A DNA stretch of 64,000 nt from Mesostigma viride (lineage: Eukaryota > Streptophyta > Mesostigmatophyceae > Mesostigmatales > Mesostigmataceae), in NCBI GenBank assembly GCA_009746045.1, contig RPFO01000256.1:766429-830428 (forward strand). The letters run 5' to 3'. The translations under genes and the position numbers were made by a program. This document shows, piece after piece, positions 1-10,401 of this stretch. Every line of letters begins with the position of its first letter. The stretch's first letter is position 1. The notes beneath the pieces were generated by a model. The model was given only the letters and a program-made list of their open reading frames with translations. It searched no databases and was not told the DNA's origin.

Positions 1-470
1 GGCACGCATGCCATGATGCACGCTTTGTCATTGGGGGTGGAAAGGTTGCTTCATCGTTTCCTTTTGACCCGGTGGGGGTGGGGTGGGGATGGTGCGGAAG
101 TGCATCGCACATGTATGTGCCCTGTCACACAGTCTCTTCTCTTCCTTTTGAACGTTTTTCTCGGGAAAGTTTTGGGGGTGGGGTGGGGACAGTGAATCTC
201 ATTGGTGGTGCGGGGGGGGGGGGGCGGAGGTGGGCACAAAATGGGGGGGGAGAGGAGGGAGGGGGCGGGAGAGGAAGTGCGTTGAAAGAGGGGAGGGGAC
301 ATAGATAAGCCAATGTGAGCCATGAAATCCGGTGGGGTGGGCTGAGTCGGGGTGGGTAGTCTTGTTGTGGGGGGGAGGCAGGAGGGGGGGGGCGGGGGCG
401 GCTTGGTTGGGGGGATACTGCGTGTGGGGTGGGTGGGGTGGTTAGAGGGTTGGCTTCAAGTGGTTACTGC
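1..470. repeat. G-rich low-complexity region
   Basis: The plus strand is dominated by GGGGTGGGG and GGGAGG runs with poly-G tracts of 8 to 12. ORFs here are compositional artefacts (Gly/Trp- or Pro-rich in every frame). I see no gene in it. The runs of three or more G give potential for G-quadruplexes. Confidence 0.7.
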
Positions 471-1200
471 TGATTTAGACGGGTTGGTGAAAGCCGAGGT
501 CGCTGCAGAGATCAGAAATATGTTGTAAGTGTGCTAGGTGCTTCTATTGCTTTTTATCAGCACATTAGGAGTGCCTCTATTGTTTTTCATCGGCATGTTC
601 CCGATGTACCATGTACGATCTCGAGCGACCTTTCCCTCCAGACTTCGATTCATCGCTTGGGCCATTGGGGAAGCTTTTTGTTATCTACACTGTGAGCAAA
701 AGTGCACTGATCACCAGAAAAAACATAGGCATTGGGCGTTGCCTCCTATGCTGCTTCCGGTGCTGCCGCGGTAGCTTGCATGGCATGCGTCCCTTGAAAT
801 CTTGCCCATGATGCATGCCACCAGCCTGAGAAGGGTACATTCTGCTGCGTTGTCCTCTGCCTGCCCCTAATTTACTGTGCCCTATTTAGAAATACTTTTT
901 ATGTTTTCTTTTGTTGTGTGTGTGTGCCCCCATCGTGGCACACTTTTCTTGACATGCTGGTCACTCTCATTTGTGCACTGGGCATCATGCTGGCGCTCAC
1001 TGCTATAAATGCTTGCAATATTCTCCTTGCTGTACATTCCTTCTTTGCTATAATTCCTCACTGCAATGCTGCCAGGAGAGTGGCTGGGACCAAGCCATTT
1101 GGAACGAGGAGCTCTTCTTCCCTTCGCGGCCCGCCACCCCGGTATGGTGCACACCGGTCGCCAGAGCTACTCATGGATTGAGACTATGTGGTTAATACCT
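471..1200. other. No firm gene; possible short exon
   Basis: No convincing gene. A short plus-strand stretch at about 1072-1136 reads GWDQAIWNEELFFPSRPATP and stops next to a GTATGG donor-like site. The WNE-x-L-F-F pattern recalls a C2-domain strand, but it is too short to call. The open frames at 538-811 have no recognisable domain. Confidence 0.2.
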
Positions 1201-1419
1201 CACATTTAATCACATTTACACATTTGCTTTTCTTTGAGGGTCAGCTCGAGGCTGAATACTTTGCCAAGCGCGAGTTCCCTGGAATATATTCGCTTGATTG
1301 ACTGGTGCACCGACAGCAATGTGGTGGCGAATCATCCGGGATGGCCCTCGGGGATTGGTGAAGCGATTTCTTGCGACCTTGTTTCTGCCGATCCCTTGCC
1401 TCTGGCTGCTCCTGCCTCC

Positions 1420-1545
1420 TTCCTCACCCCACCCCACCCCCCTTCCCCACCCGCCGCTTGTTGCATTCCCTACTGGCTGCTCCTGCCTCCTTCCTGCCCC
1501 CCCCCCCCCTTCCCCCCCCCCCGCTTCTTGCATTCCCTACTTCCC
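1420..1545. repeat. C-rich low-complexity tract
   Basis: Two related blocks with the pattern CTGCTCCTGCCTCCTTCC plus CCCCACCCC runs form an imperfect tandem duplication of about 70 bp. The Pro-rich ORFs across it are compositional. Confidence 0.6.
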
Positions 1546-1761
1546 AAGTAGCGAATGAAAATTTCCCTCAACTACTCACATAGACTGCACGTGGGGACAG
1601 CACATAGGTGCACTCCATCCTATTTCTATCGTACTACTGTACCATACTGCTGGTATATAGTAGTACATCATTATACTATAGTATATCATTCCACCAGTAT
1701 TATATTGTACATCTGGTATATTTCTAGGGGCTGCCCTCGCGAATACCAGGGCTGCCCTCAG

Positions 1762-1936
1762 CTAGTACCTAGTACCTAGTACCTAGTACCTAGTACCTAG
1801 TACCTAGTACCTAGTACCTAGTACCTAGTACCTAGTACCTAGTACCTAGTACCTAGTACCTAGTACCTAGTACCTAGTACCTAGTACCTAGTACCTAGTA
1901 CCTAGTACCTAGTACCTAGTACCTAGTACCTAGTAC
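1762..1936. repeat. (CTAGTAC)25 heptanucleotide array
   Basis: Twenty-five head-to-tail copies of the 7-mer CTAGTAC, apparently perfect, span exactly 175 bp. The sequence preceding it (about 1620-1700) is rich in TAGTA and TATAG and is probably degenerate related sequence. Confidence 0.95.
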
Positions 1937-2764
1937 CCGCGGTTCGGTTCCCTTAATTGTCGGAACCGGCGTGTCTGTCTGTATCGTGGCCTGACGATGC
2001 TACCAGCTCTCTCCCTCGATCCACAGTACACGTTTGCTGCTGATGCCACACACGCTCGACCCTGGCTGCCTTTGCACATCTTGTCCCTTCTGCCTCACGC
2101 GTGCCGCGTCTCCACTGCCATGCTGCGTCCCTGATGCCATCACACGTACCCCGTGACTCGCCTATGCCTATCCCCACCTTTGCCCCATGGGTCTCCCCAA
2201 CCCCTCCCCCATGTGATCTGTAATCCGAGCCAAGGGTTACCCAACCCAACCATCCCCTAGTACTGCCATCCCCCAGTAGTACTTTTCTTTTTTTCAAAGT
2301 GGCTATCCCTGACCGCTTCTCCCCGGGCGGTCCCCACGGATCCCAAGATGCTGCCGCATGCACGACAGTCAGGGTGGTGGGCTGGCTGCGACCCATGTCC
2401 ACTCTGTGGCCCTCCCCACCTTCCCCGTGGGGCTCCCCAACACGATGTGATCTATATTTAGAGCCAATGGCTACATTCTTTCTGTCGTTGTGTAACCCGT
2501 CGGTGAGCCCCTCCCCACCTGTCCCATGGCTCGTCCCCACATCATGTACTATAGATTTAGGGCCACGTTAACCCAACCACTTCAAGCTTAGGGGCTTCGC
2601 AAGGGCCACCCCTTCACGCCACCAGAAGGGTTCTTTTTGCCCAGTTTTAGACGCTGCGTTTCGCCTATGCCCATCCCCAACACGATGTTTTCTTCTTTCC
2701 CTCATGGACCCATACGCAGAGCCGAGGGCCCGCGCACAAGTCGCCTGGCTGCCTGATTCGCATC
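1937..2764. other. Intergenic DNA with diverged short repeats
   Basis: No gene recognised. Three diverged copies of a motif resembling 'ccccaacacgatgtgatct' followed by a 'ttagagccaatgg'-type tail occur near 2180-2250, 2425-2475 and 2525-2575. This suggests an old local duplication. ORFs on both strands lack domain or codon-like character. Confidence 0.4.
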
Positions 2765-3019
2765 ATGGACCGATACCTGTTCATGAATAGCAAGGTTCTT
2801 TTCAAGGAGGTGCGGCGGGCGCAAGACCGGTGCAACTTTGTGCCCTCCATGATTCACGGTGCGTGGCGGAAGGCACCCGTTGAGGTCGAATTTTCTACAT
2901 TGGTTCGTCGGGATTTCATCACGTGCTTGGCTAGGGCCGCGGTGCGGATGGTTTTTAGTGCAGTGTATGGTAAATTTTACACGTCGTGGCAGGAACCCCC
3001 GTCCAGGTCAAAAAATTGA
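2765..3019 (+). CDS. Hypothetical ORF, 84 aa
   Basis: ATG-initiated frame of 84 codons ending in TGA. It is basic (many Arg/Lys) with a balanced residue composition, unlike the neighbouring compositional ORFs. There is no recognisable domain, signal peptide or membrane segment. It could be an exon or an element fragment. Support is the open frame alone. Confidence 0.2.
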   Translation: MDRYLFMNSKVLFKEVRRAQDRCNFVPSMIHGAWRKAPVEVEFSTLVRRDFITCLARAAVRMVFSAVYGKFYTSWQEPPSRSKN

Positions 3020-4874
3020 CTACTCATACAGGTAATCGATGAGTTGGCTGAATGAGTGAGTATGGAGGCAAATTGTGGCGGTCTCCTGGTTTGGGGGAGA
3101 TTGGGTCACCATATGTGTGTTTTGTTGCGAGCCACGGCAGACACACTGTAACAAGCCACTTGTGCATCGCCTGCATCGAGCAGTAGATCTTGTTGCTTGC
3201 ATTTGGTCCGTCATCCTTCCATGCATGCATCCATCTGCCTTGCCTAGCATGGCATTGTCTCGCCTCACCTCGCGTGGGTTCTCATGGCTTCTGGGGAGGG
3301 CCGGGCTGAGCCATCTCAGATAGCTCAGGCAGCATGCTATCATGACCACGTCCACTAGTTTGAAGTCCCCACAAGTCCGTGTGCTTTTTGCACATTTAGC
3401 TCGTCTTGCAGGCCGCTTTTGCGATCTCTGGTCATTTCTCGCGGTCAGATCTTTGCTTCACACAATATACTGTGGGTAGTATATTTCGGTAGGCGCTGGC
3501 CGAGCCATAGTAAGTAAGTAAGCAGAGGCGTGGTGGAGAACTGGATGTCCAATATTCAGTCGTCAGCAAAGCAATCAGTTCCCAGGTTGGATTCCAAAGG
3601 TAGCTGTTACGTCCCTGGAATGTACTGCGCCCTGGTCGACATAGCGAAAGACTCCTTCTGCCCACGTTAGGAAGAAGGAAAGTGGCCTTGGTAGAGAGCG
3701 CTTCACGACGAAATAAAATCAAGAGGTCTCGGGCATCAAGACTTGCTTTGTACCAAGCTCGTTTGATGAACCATGATACTGGTCAGCCAACCCAGTATGA
3801 TGGATTGAATCGGCCTGTGGTTTGACATGTAGGCTTAACGCACTTACATTTGATTCGTCAAACCAAGAGGGAGGACATATCGTCGCCTGGCCGATTTCTA
3901 TGCTAGAGCCAGGCTCACGTGTATGTATCTCTATCTCTGTGCGCGCCCTACGGGCCGGCGGCGGCGCACGCTCACTACAAATTTCAACTATTCGAAATGG
4001 GTCACAGTTCAACGACTAGTATTAACGATGGGTAGCCCGGGCCGACTGTCCCTCGGCGTCCCGAAAAGTCCAGGGCCCTGGCGGCTGGCTATAACCGACG
4101 AATCCTGCCCTATCTGGTTGGCCTCTCCCACTCAAACTACCGGATTCAACCCGACCCAGCCAAAATTCCCACCACAAGGGACCAAGTAGGTCCCACCCTT
4201 GTGTTGCCCATGCCCTTTCTCCCGCCCAGTCAGTCATCAGCTACCCATATGAGGCAAAGGACTAAATATATCCCCTGATTGTATCCCCAATCGGGGAATT
4301 CAGGCACGAATCTCAAAATGTCCCTACATAATCCCAAACAGGACAATCCATGATGTTTAATCTAGGGATTGTTGCGCGGTGCGCTCGTTTCCAAACACGG
4401 GCCGCAACAATCGCGACACGTATGCCTCACCCGGGCACCCGGTCTTGAATCCACCCACCCGCGTTTGCACATGTCTGCATCTGTCTGAAACGAGATTACT
4501 GCGCCACACCTTCTGACCATGTAAGGAGCCTAGGTATCTCGCCATGCCATCACTTATAACAGATATGGAAACCAGCATAACTCCACGTTAGACAGCGATA
4601 GTACCACTACTTACACCAAGATCATGTTCACGCAGAGCTGGATGACACGGAAGTCCACTTCGTGAAACTCTCTCTAGATTTTTATGGTCTCCCCATCACA
4701 GGCAACATGCAGCTGTCCGTCGAACATCTCCTCCTCTACGCTGGTGCCTTTCTTTTCTTGTCGCGTCCCGTGTTCGTTCTTGTGGTTCCGGTTGAGAGAG
4801 GAGGGGAACGGAAGGGGGGCCACGACTACTAATATTCCGACTTTATCGCTTCCTTTCTTGGCTTTTGTCTGCAG
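3020..4874. other. No gene recognised
   Basis: About 1.8 kb without a supportable gene. Short ORFs exist on both strands but have no recognisable domain. Some of it must be the upstream intron of the GT77-like exon that begins at 4875. The bases before that exon form a plausible 3' splice site ending in GTCTGCAG. Confidence 0.4.
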
Positions 4875-5011
4875 TCAATTATCACCCCGACAAGCACATA
4901 CGCATGAAGGCGATCGTGGCGCGGTACCTGCATGGGGACAAACGGGCGCTCGACCAGTTCCCCGATGGCAGCGAACCGGACGGGACGATCGTTCAGACTT
5001 CTGTCTGCTGA
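4875..5011 (+). CDS. GT77-like arabinosyltransferase, terminal exon
   Basis: A 3' splice site (TTTGTCTGCAG) is followed by a 44-codon frame with TGA at 5009-5011. The exon starts two bases before the first full codon (phase 1 entry). It reads [20 protein letters not shown] and then a stretch ending in FPDGSEPDG. From established knowledge, the C-terminus of plant and algal nucleotide-diphospho-sugar transferases of the GT77 type (RRA/XEG113-like arabinosyltransferases) carries an HVNYHPDK...RM..V..Y..G.....F..GS block. Such enzymes act in the Golgi on hydroxyproline-rich cell-wall glycoproteins. The catalytic part is not seen; upstream exons must lie before 4.7 kb or outside the window. Identification rests on this one motif. 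Confidence 0.5.
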
Positions 5012-5269
5012 ACCGCTGCAACGTCTGGGATAGAGAAATTAGAGTCTAGTTGACCACCCCTTCATGTATCACCGTCGACACGTGACACAGAATTTAATTA
5101 ATCCATTACCATCCATGCAGGGCAGATTCAGATTCAGATGTAGTTACGGCGCCGATCCTGATATGCTCATTGTTATGCTGTTTGGCCTGGGGGACAGGCC
5201 GGATGATATCCAGGGAACTGTGACCGCACTCTTCAGTGGCCCTTAAATAATTTATTTGTGCATTTTTTG

Positions 5270-5400
5270 TGCATTAAAAAATTTTATTATGTTATAACAT
5301 GACTCCGTTGGGAGATCATGTAGCGCATATTCCCTTGCTTGATGGATGGAGGTGGGCCGAGCCGCGAAACCGAACTAATCTAACTCTAAGCTAATCTAAT
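5270..5400 (-). mobile_element. LINE 3'-UTR fragment (minus orientation)
   Basis: Read on the minus strand, this matches the 3' UTR of the longer LINE copy at 6117-7077. Shared blocks include AGCTTAGAGTTAG, CGCGGCT, a CATCCATC block, and CTACATGA followed by a CTCCC...ACGGAG hairpin and ATGTTATAA. It ends in an A/T-rich tail. It is 5'-truncated with no coding sequence. Confidence 0.6.
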
Positions 5401-5690
5401 CGCAAGGCCCGCACCTTCAAAGAACAGCTAGTAGAGGACATGGGGGGCCTAGGCCTCTCTGTGATTTGGAAGAAGATGATGGACAAGGCCAAGTGGGCCC
5501 AGGTCATCAAGGACAACGAGCCCCCCCCAGTGGGGAAGCGCCCGCGTGTGCAATCCCGCGGGAGGCACGCCAGATAGCTCCCCTAGGGCAGCGTGCGGCT
5601 GCCTAGATAGATGTTGTAGTTAGAATGCTGTTAGATAGATGTAGTATGTAGCGGATGTAGATAGATTAGACCGGTAGGACTGTTTGCACC
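5401..5690 (+). pseudogene. LINE ORF C-terminus, plus-strand fragment
   Basis: A 58-codon open frame from 5401 ends in TAG at 5575-5577. It reads RTFKEQLVEDMGG and later IWKKMMDKAKWAQVIKDN. This is the pattern seen at the very C-terminus of LINE endonuclease-reverse transcriptases (W-x5-D-x3-W) and mirrors the end of the minus-strand copies beside it. The fragment is 5'-truncated and abuts the minus-oriented 3'-UTR fragment at 5270-5400. A 3' UTR runs on to a CATC microsatellite at about 5691-5710. It is a dead insertion. Confidence 0.55.
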
Positions 5691-5711
5691 CATCCATCCA
5701 TCCATCCATCG

Positions 5712-6116
5712 GGGTTAATGCTCCGTGACTCCCCAACGGGAGCACGAGTCTAATTAATTAATTAATTAATCTAATCTAGAACCCCCTACCTATGCTACTC
5801 AGCAAAGCGCCCCTTCCGCTTGGGGGGAGGGGGCTTGCCCACAGGGGCGGGCGTATGAGCCTGGACAATTGTCTTCCACCTCTTCTTGTCCTGCATAGCA
5901 GTCCAAGCAAGAGAGAGGGAGTGAATGCGATGTTCAAACTGGGCTGGGACCACTAGGTCGGCCAGCAACAGCTGTGGGTAGGTCGTGGCATGTTTGCCTA
6001 CCTTCTTAGGTATGTCCTTGGGGCCAGGCCAGGTCAGGATATGCCTTCCTGGCTGGCCAAGCCGCTTGGGGCCGGCCAGACCGAGGTCGGTGTCTACCTG
6101 GCTGGTGCGAGCAAGA
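5712..6116 (-). mobile_element. 5'-truncated LINE copy 2
   Basis: The minus-strand coding part at about 6113-5795 encodes the last 105 or so residues of the LINE ORF, stopping at TAG (5795-5797). It contains GLAGPKRLGQPGRHILTWPG and VPAQFEHRIHSLS, parallel to copy 1 with substitutions. Its 3' UTR ends in a (TTAA)n tail at about 5750-5777. It lies directly downstream (minus sense) of copy 1, consistent with target-primed insertion near the tail of another element. Confidence 0.7.
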
Positions 6117-7077
6117 TTAATTAATTAATTAGGAGTATAACTCCGTTGGGAGTATATTAAATTAAATTAAATTAAATTATAACATGCCTCCGTGGGGAGG
6201 TCATGTAGCACATATTCCATGATGGATGGGGTGGATGAAGCCGCGTGATCGAACTATCCTAACTCTAAGCTATCTAGAAAATCCTAACTACACTACTCAT
6301 CAAAACGCCTCCTCCGCTTGGGGGGAGGTGGCTTGCCCACAGGGTCGGGCGTGTGCGCCTTGACAATCTTCTTCCACCGCGTCTTGTCCTGCATGGCAGT
6401 CCAAAGACGGGAGAGAGAGTGGATGCGGTGCTCAAACTGGGCTGGGACCACTAGGTCGTCCAGCAACATCTGAACGTAGTTCGTGACAGGTTTCCCTGCC
6501 CTTTTGGGAATGTCCTCGGGGCCAGGCCAGGTCAGAATGTGCCGCCCTGGCTGGCCAAGCCGCTGGGGGCCGGCCAGACCGAGGGTGGTGTCGACCTGGC
6601 TGGTGCGGGCAAGGTGTCCTACAAATGCTATCCTACGCTGCCTAATCTTGTCCGAAACACGAGGCATGCAATGATACAAAGACTCTGATGACGGACGCTC
6701 GGAAAAACCTACGTTAAGGACCTGTCGGAGCATCCTGTAAACCGTGCCGTCTAGCCTCGCTGCCAGTTTGGGTGGGAGGGTCCACGCCTCGGCGCCATAC
6801 GTGAGCACCGTGAGGACGAGGACCTTGGAGAGCATGCGCTTGCGGTGCCCGCCCAGGCCCTTCGAGCGCCAGTAGGGTTTGAGCGAACGGAGCTTGGCCC
6901 AGGCAAGGCCGATGCGGGTGTCCACATCGTCGGCAGTGTCAGGAAGCCAACTCCCCAACAGCTTGAAGCAGTCGCGGAACGGGACCTCCGTCCCGTCGAG
7001 CAGGCGCGGCAGCGGTGGTGTACTGGAGGCCCCAATCACCATCGCCTCAGTTTTGACACTATAATGTAGGATCACTG
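6117..7077 (-). mobile_element. 5'-truncated LINE copy 1, reverse transcriptase 3' part
   Basis: The minus-strand coding part runs from about 7077 to the TAG stop at 6295-6293 (about 260 codons). It starts within the reverse transcriptase, downstream of the catalytic site (SVKTEAMVIG, then FKLLGSWLPDTADDVDTR, then VLTVLTYGAEAWTL). This is the RT thumb and connection pattern of LINE endonuclease-reverse transcriptases. The YADD-type active site is missing because of 5' truncation. The 3' UTR (6292 to about 6117) contains a (TTTAA)n tract at 6155-6178 and a further ATTA tract. The upstream edge lies inside an ankyrin exon. Confidence 0.8.
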
Positions 7078-7139
7078 AGGTACTGCACCACCGCCGTGTG
7101 CCCTGCCTCGGCTGCACAGTGCAGCGGGGTCGAGCCGTA
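7078..7139 (-). pseudogene. Ankyrin exon 6 (partial, cut by LINE)
   Basis: A 3' splice site (GCCGCGCACAG) is followed by YGSTPLHCAAEAGHTAVVQY, almost identical to the exon at 8563-8661. The frame then runs into LINE sequence. The remaining 12 or so codons of the repeat and the 5' splice site are missing, so this exon was broken by the LINE insertion. Confidence 0.75.
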
Positions 7140-7682
7140 CTGTGCGCGGCAGCCATGCAAGCGCGCAAAGAATGCGCCACAACCGACGGAGGCGCACAGG
7201 TATGTCAGCGATGACAGGTGCATGCATGGAGAGCAGAAAACCAAACAGCCGAGCACCGTGGAAGCGATGACAGACTTGTTATACTTGTGCGTCGATTACC
7301 GAACGATCTATTTACTAAGCACTTAGTCGTTTCGTACTTGACGCAATTGAGTATATAACCACAAAAACTGCTTTTGCTGGCAAGGCTAGTCTTGATGTTA
7401 GTCGGGGTATCGACCTGGCTAAGTGGCTATTCAATTCTCGTGCTTATTCGACCATCGAACTTTTCTTCTAAAATATCGATTTTTTCCTATTTGATTGTTG
7501 AACTTTCCTATTCAACAGGAAAACAGAGGCCAGCGGCCTATCATAATTCGGCTCCCAGCCTATCAAGAAAAACGGATAGTATCCCATCAGGACAAAGAGT
7601 ATAGTTTCTATCGCTTCCCTGTTGCCCATGCACAGGACGGTAGAGCGCCATTCAAGGGTGGTAGGGTTTCAGGAACACAGAC
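7140..7682. other. Intron of the ankyrin gene
   Basis: AT-richer DNA between ankyrin exons 5 and 6 on the minus strand. It has no coding signal of its own; the plus-strand ORFs at 7374-7764 are not supported by any domain. Confidence 0.5.
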
Positions 7683-7781
7683 CTTGTTCCTGGCCTCTTT
7701 ACTTGAGCCGCTGGACACGAGGTGCTTGACGGTGTCCAGGTGGCCGCAGTACGCCGCAAAGTGAAGGGGGGCCCATCCATC
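7683..7781 (-). CDS. Ankyrin repeat exon 5
   Basis: Exactly 99 nt (33 codons) between ATGGCAG and the GTCTGT donor, phase 0 at both ends. It reads DGWAPLHFAAYCGHLDTVKH and continues LVSSGSSKEARNK. This is one complete ankyrin repeat with the PLHFAA helix 1 start and the G-H-L-D turn. No frameshift. The splice boundaries coincide with the repeat boundaries. Confidence 0.8.
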
Positions 7782-8562
7782 CTGCCATGTGGCAGCCCCC
7801 GACATGTGAACCACAATCAACCCGCCGCCTCAACCGGGTCAATGTCGATCGATCGTGAGAGCAGAGCGTGCATGCGCAGCCAGTTGCCACCTCGCTAATG
7901 GAGCCATGCCCGCAATTGTGAGAGCCATGCGTGCATGCGCAGCCATGCAGCGGCCAGCTTGCCACCCAGGAACCATCATGGTGGATTCTTTGAGGACGCA
8001 TGCACGCAAGCTGGGCTGGAGGAGGCAACAACCGGCCGGCAGCCACGCAAAGATGTGAGTGCGGACGCAAAGTTCTGCTTGCTGTGTGCCTTTGTTCCGT
8101 TCCATTACTGAAGAAAAAGCGGTGACAATGAGGCCAGCAGCCACTCGAAGCAGTGCGTGCTGTCGCTAATCCTGCTCTGGGCGCATGCACTGGGTACATT
8201 CCGTTCCCTTCGTATGAGAGCATTGCGAGCAAGACCTTCAGCCAAACCGCAGTAAATGGTAGGGTAGGAGTTAGATGGAAGGTTTCGCAAAAGGAGTCAT
8301 TCGAGAGCAGGACTGGGCGTCAGGGGGGGTTGACCTTGTTAGGGTGCTGTGGGAAGGGAGGCACATCGCACTCTCGTGCACTGCTCACAAAACAGACCCC
8401 TGTTCTTGTCACCCTAGTCATCCTTGGTAACAAACACGCTCAGAAACGCACCTTGTTAGTGGCATCCCTATTGACCATCGTTGGCAACAAATATGATCAT
8501 AATTTTATCTTGTTGTTAGCGTCCCTATTTGTCATAGGTGACAAAAATGCTCGTAAACGCAC

Positions 8563-8661
8563 CCCATTCTTCGCGTCCTTGTCCGCCCCGCAGGTCAACA
8601 GGTACTCCACCACCGCCGCGTGCCCTGCCTCGGCCGCGCAGTGCAGCGGGGTCGAGCCGTA
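8563..8661 (-). CDS. Ankyrin repeat exon 4
   Basis: Exactly 99 nt, phase 0-0, from GTGCACAG to the GTGCGT donor. It reads YGSTPLHCAAEAGHAAVVEY then LLTCGADKDAKNG, a textbook 33-residue ankyrin repeat. Its acceptor region is the 3'-most unit of the 79-bp array just upstream (minus sense). Only this unit continues into a full exon, so the first 20 or so coding bases exist in nine copies. Confidence 0.85.
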
Positions 8662-9310
8662 CTGTGCACGGCAGCCATGCAAGCACATACGTTGCAATAT
8701 AGTGTTTTGTATAGTGACCATGCAGCGGGGTTGAGCCGTACTGTGCACGGCAGCCATGCAAGCACATACGTTGCAATATAGTGTTTTGTATAGTGACCAT
8801 GCAGAGGGGTTGAGACGTACTGTGCACGGCAGCCATGAAATCACATACGTTACAATATAGAGTTTTGTATAGTGACCATGCAGCGGGGTCGAGCCGTACT
8901 GTGCACGGCATCCATGCAAGCACATACGTTGCAATATAGTGTTTTGTATAGTGACCATGCAGAAGGGTTGAGACGTACTGTGCACGGCAGCCATGCAAGC
9001 ACATACGTTACAATATAGTGTTTTGTATAGTGACCATGCAGCGGGGTCGAGCCGTACTGTGCACGGCAGCCATGCAATCCCATACGTTACAATATAGAGT
9101 TTTGTATAGTGACCATGCAGCGGGGTTGAGACGTACTGTGCACGGCAGCCATGCAAGCACATACGTTACAATATAATGTTTTGTATAGTGACCATGCAGC
9201 GGGGTCGAGCCGTACTGTGCACGGCAGCCATGCAATCACATACGTTACAATATAGTGTTTTGTTTAGTGACCATGCAGCGCGGTCGAGCCGTACTGGGCA
9301 GCGGCAGCCA
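8643..9310 (-). repeat. 79-bp minisatellite containing the ankyrin 3' splice site
   Basis: Nine copies with a strict 79-bp period; the unit start GCAG[CA]GGGGT recurs at 8643, 8722, 8801, 8880, 8959, 9038, 9117, 9196 and 9275. On the minus strand each unit holds GCATGGCTGCCGTGCACAG followed by TACGGCTCGACCCCGCTGCA, that is, the intron end plus the first 20 bases of ankyrin exon 4. Units differ by a few substitutions; the distal one is degenerate. Because 79 is not a multiple of three, ORFs run through it in several frames and are artefacts. Confidence 0.95.
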
Positions 9311-9699
9311 ACGGGGTAATGCAGTAGTCACTACAAGCGCCATGCAGACAGGTAGCGGTCATGTACTAGTGGGCGGCAAGCATGCGTGACATGCACCAGT
9401 GGCCAACACAAGCGCACACGTAAGAGGTGGTGGCCAGGTGGGGCACAAAACTGCGGCGCAAGGGCGTCAGTGATATGCACGGGAAGAACAGGCTTCTAGC
9501 ATCAGTTGGCAATCCTTGGCGTGCATCGGCTGCTGATTGTGCGCTGCCTGGGCTCTTGGTTACAGGGATGGACCCATCGTCCATCCGCGACAGCTACAAA
9601 CTGTGCGGATGGGTGGCTAGGCTCATGCTGCATGCAAGTTCACCAGTCACCCCGTCGTTCGCCCAGGGTGACGTTTGCTAGAAGGCAGCGGGGACTCAC

Positions 9700-9801
9700 C
9701 ATGTTCCTCGCGTCCTTGTCTGCACCGCCTGTGTTCACCAGGTGCTGCACGATCCTCAGCATGCCACCCTGCGCCGCCCAGTGCAGTGGGGTGGACCCGA
9801 T
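9700..9801 (-). CDS. Ankyrin repeat exon 3
   Basis: 102 nt (34 codons), phase 0-0, between CTGCGCGCAG and a GTGAGT donor. It reads IGSTPLHWAAQGGMLRIVQH then LVNTGGADKDARNM. This is a complete ankyrin repeat with one extra Gly in the final turn. Confidence 0.85.
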
Positions 9802-10030
9802 CTGCGCGCAGCCGCCATGCAAGCGCATACAGGACAGGGAGGGGGGGGGGAGAGAGGGTCAATCCTTGGTACAACCCGCGGCAAAGCAACCGCCATATCC
9901 AGGAATCGCTCCCAAACATCAGAAATAAGACAGTGCCACGAACATAAACATGTGCAATGGAGCTAAAGCCTTACCTGAACATTACCTGAACATTACCTGA
10001 GCATTACCTCGCATGATGCGAAAGCCTTAC

Positions 10031-10135
10031 ATCGTCCCGGGCGTTGACGTCCCTGCCATTCGCGACGAGGAAGCAGACCAGGTCGTAGTCTCCCTTATTC
10101 ACGGCGTCAGGCAGCGTCTCGGTAATATTGTTGAT
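10031..10135 (-). CDS. Ankyrin-type exon 2
   Basis: 105 nt (35 codons), phase 0-0, from TATCCCGCCAG to a GTAAGG donor. It reads TETLPDAVNKGDYDLVCFLV then ANGRDVNARDD. It has the helix 2 and turn signature (VCFLVANGRDVNARD) of a leading, less canonical ankyrin repeat, with helix 1 replaced by LPDAVNKGDYD, as is common for the first repeat of an array. Confidence 0.75.
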
Positions 10136-10401
10136 CTGGCGGGATAGCCACATGCAAGCGGCACAGGGCACCCAAGCACCAGAAACGCCCAAATACGCCA
10201 CGTCAGCGTCTCGATGAACCGAGCGGGCTTGTGCGCAGCGAGTGACCGCCCTGTACATAATTGGACTGCACTACACCTGGTAGATGGGCAGTGATCCACG
10301 CCATTTGGTGCAATGACAGACAGTTCCCCACTATGGTCGTAGTATAGTCATCCGTGTGCCAGAACCAGTGACAGGTTGACAACGCATAGGCATCGACTTA
10401 C

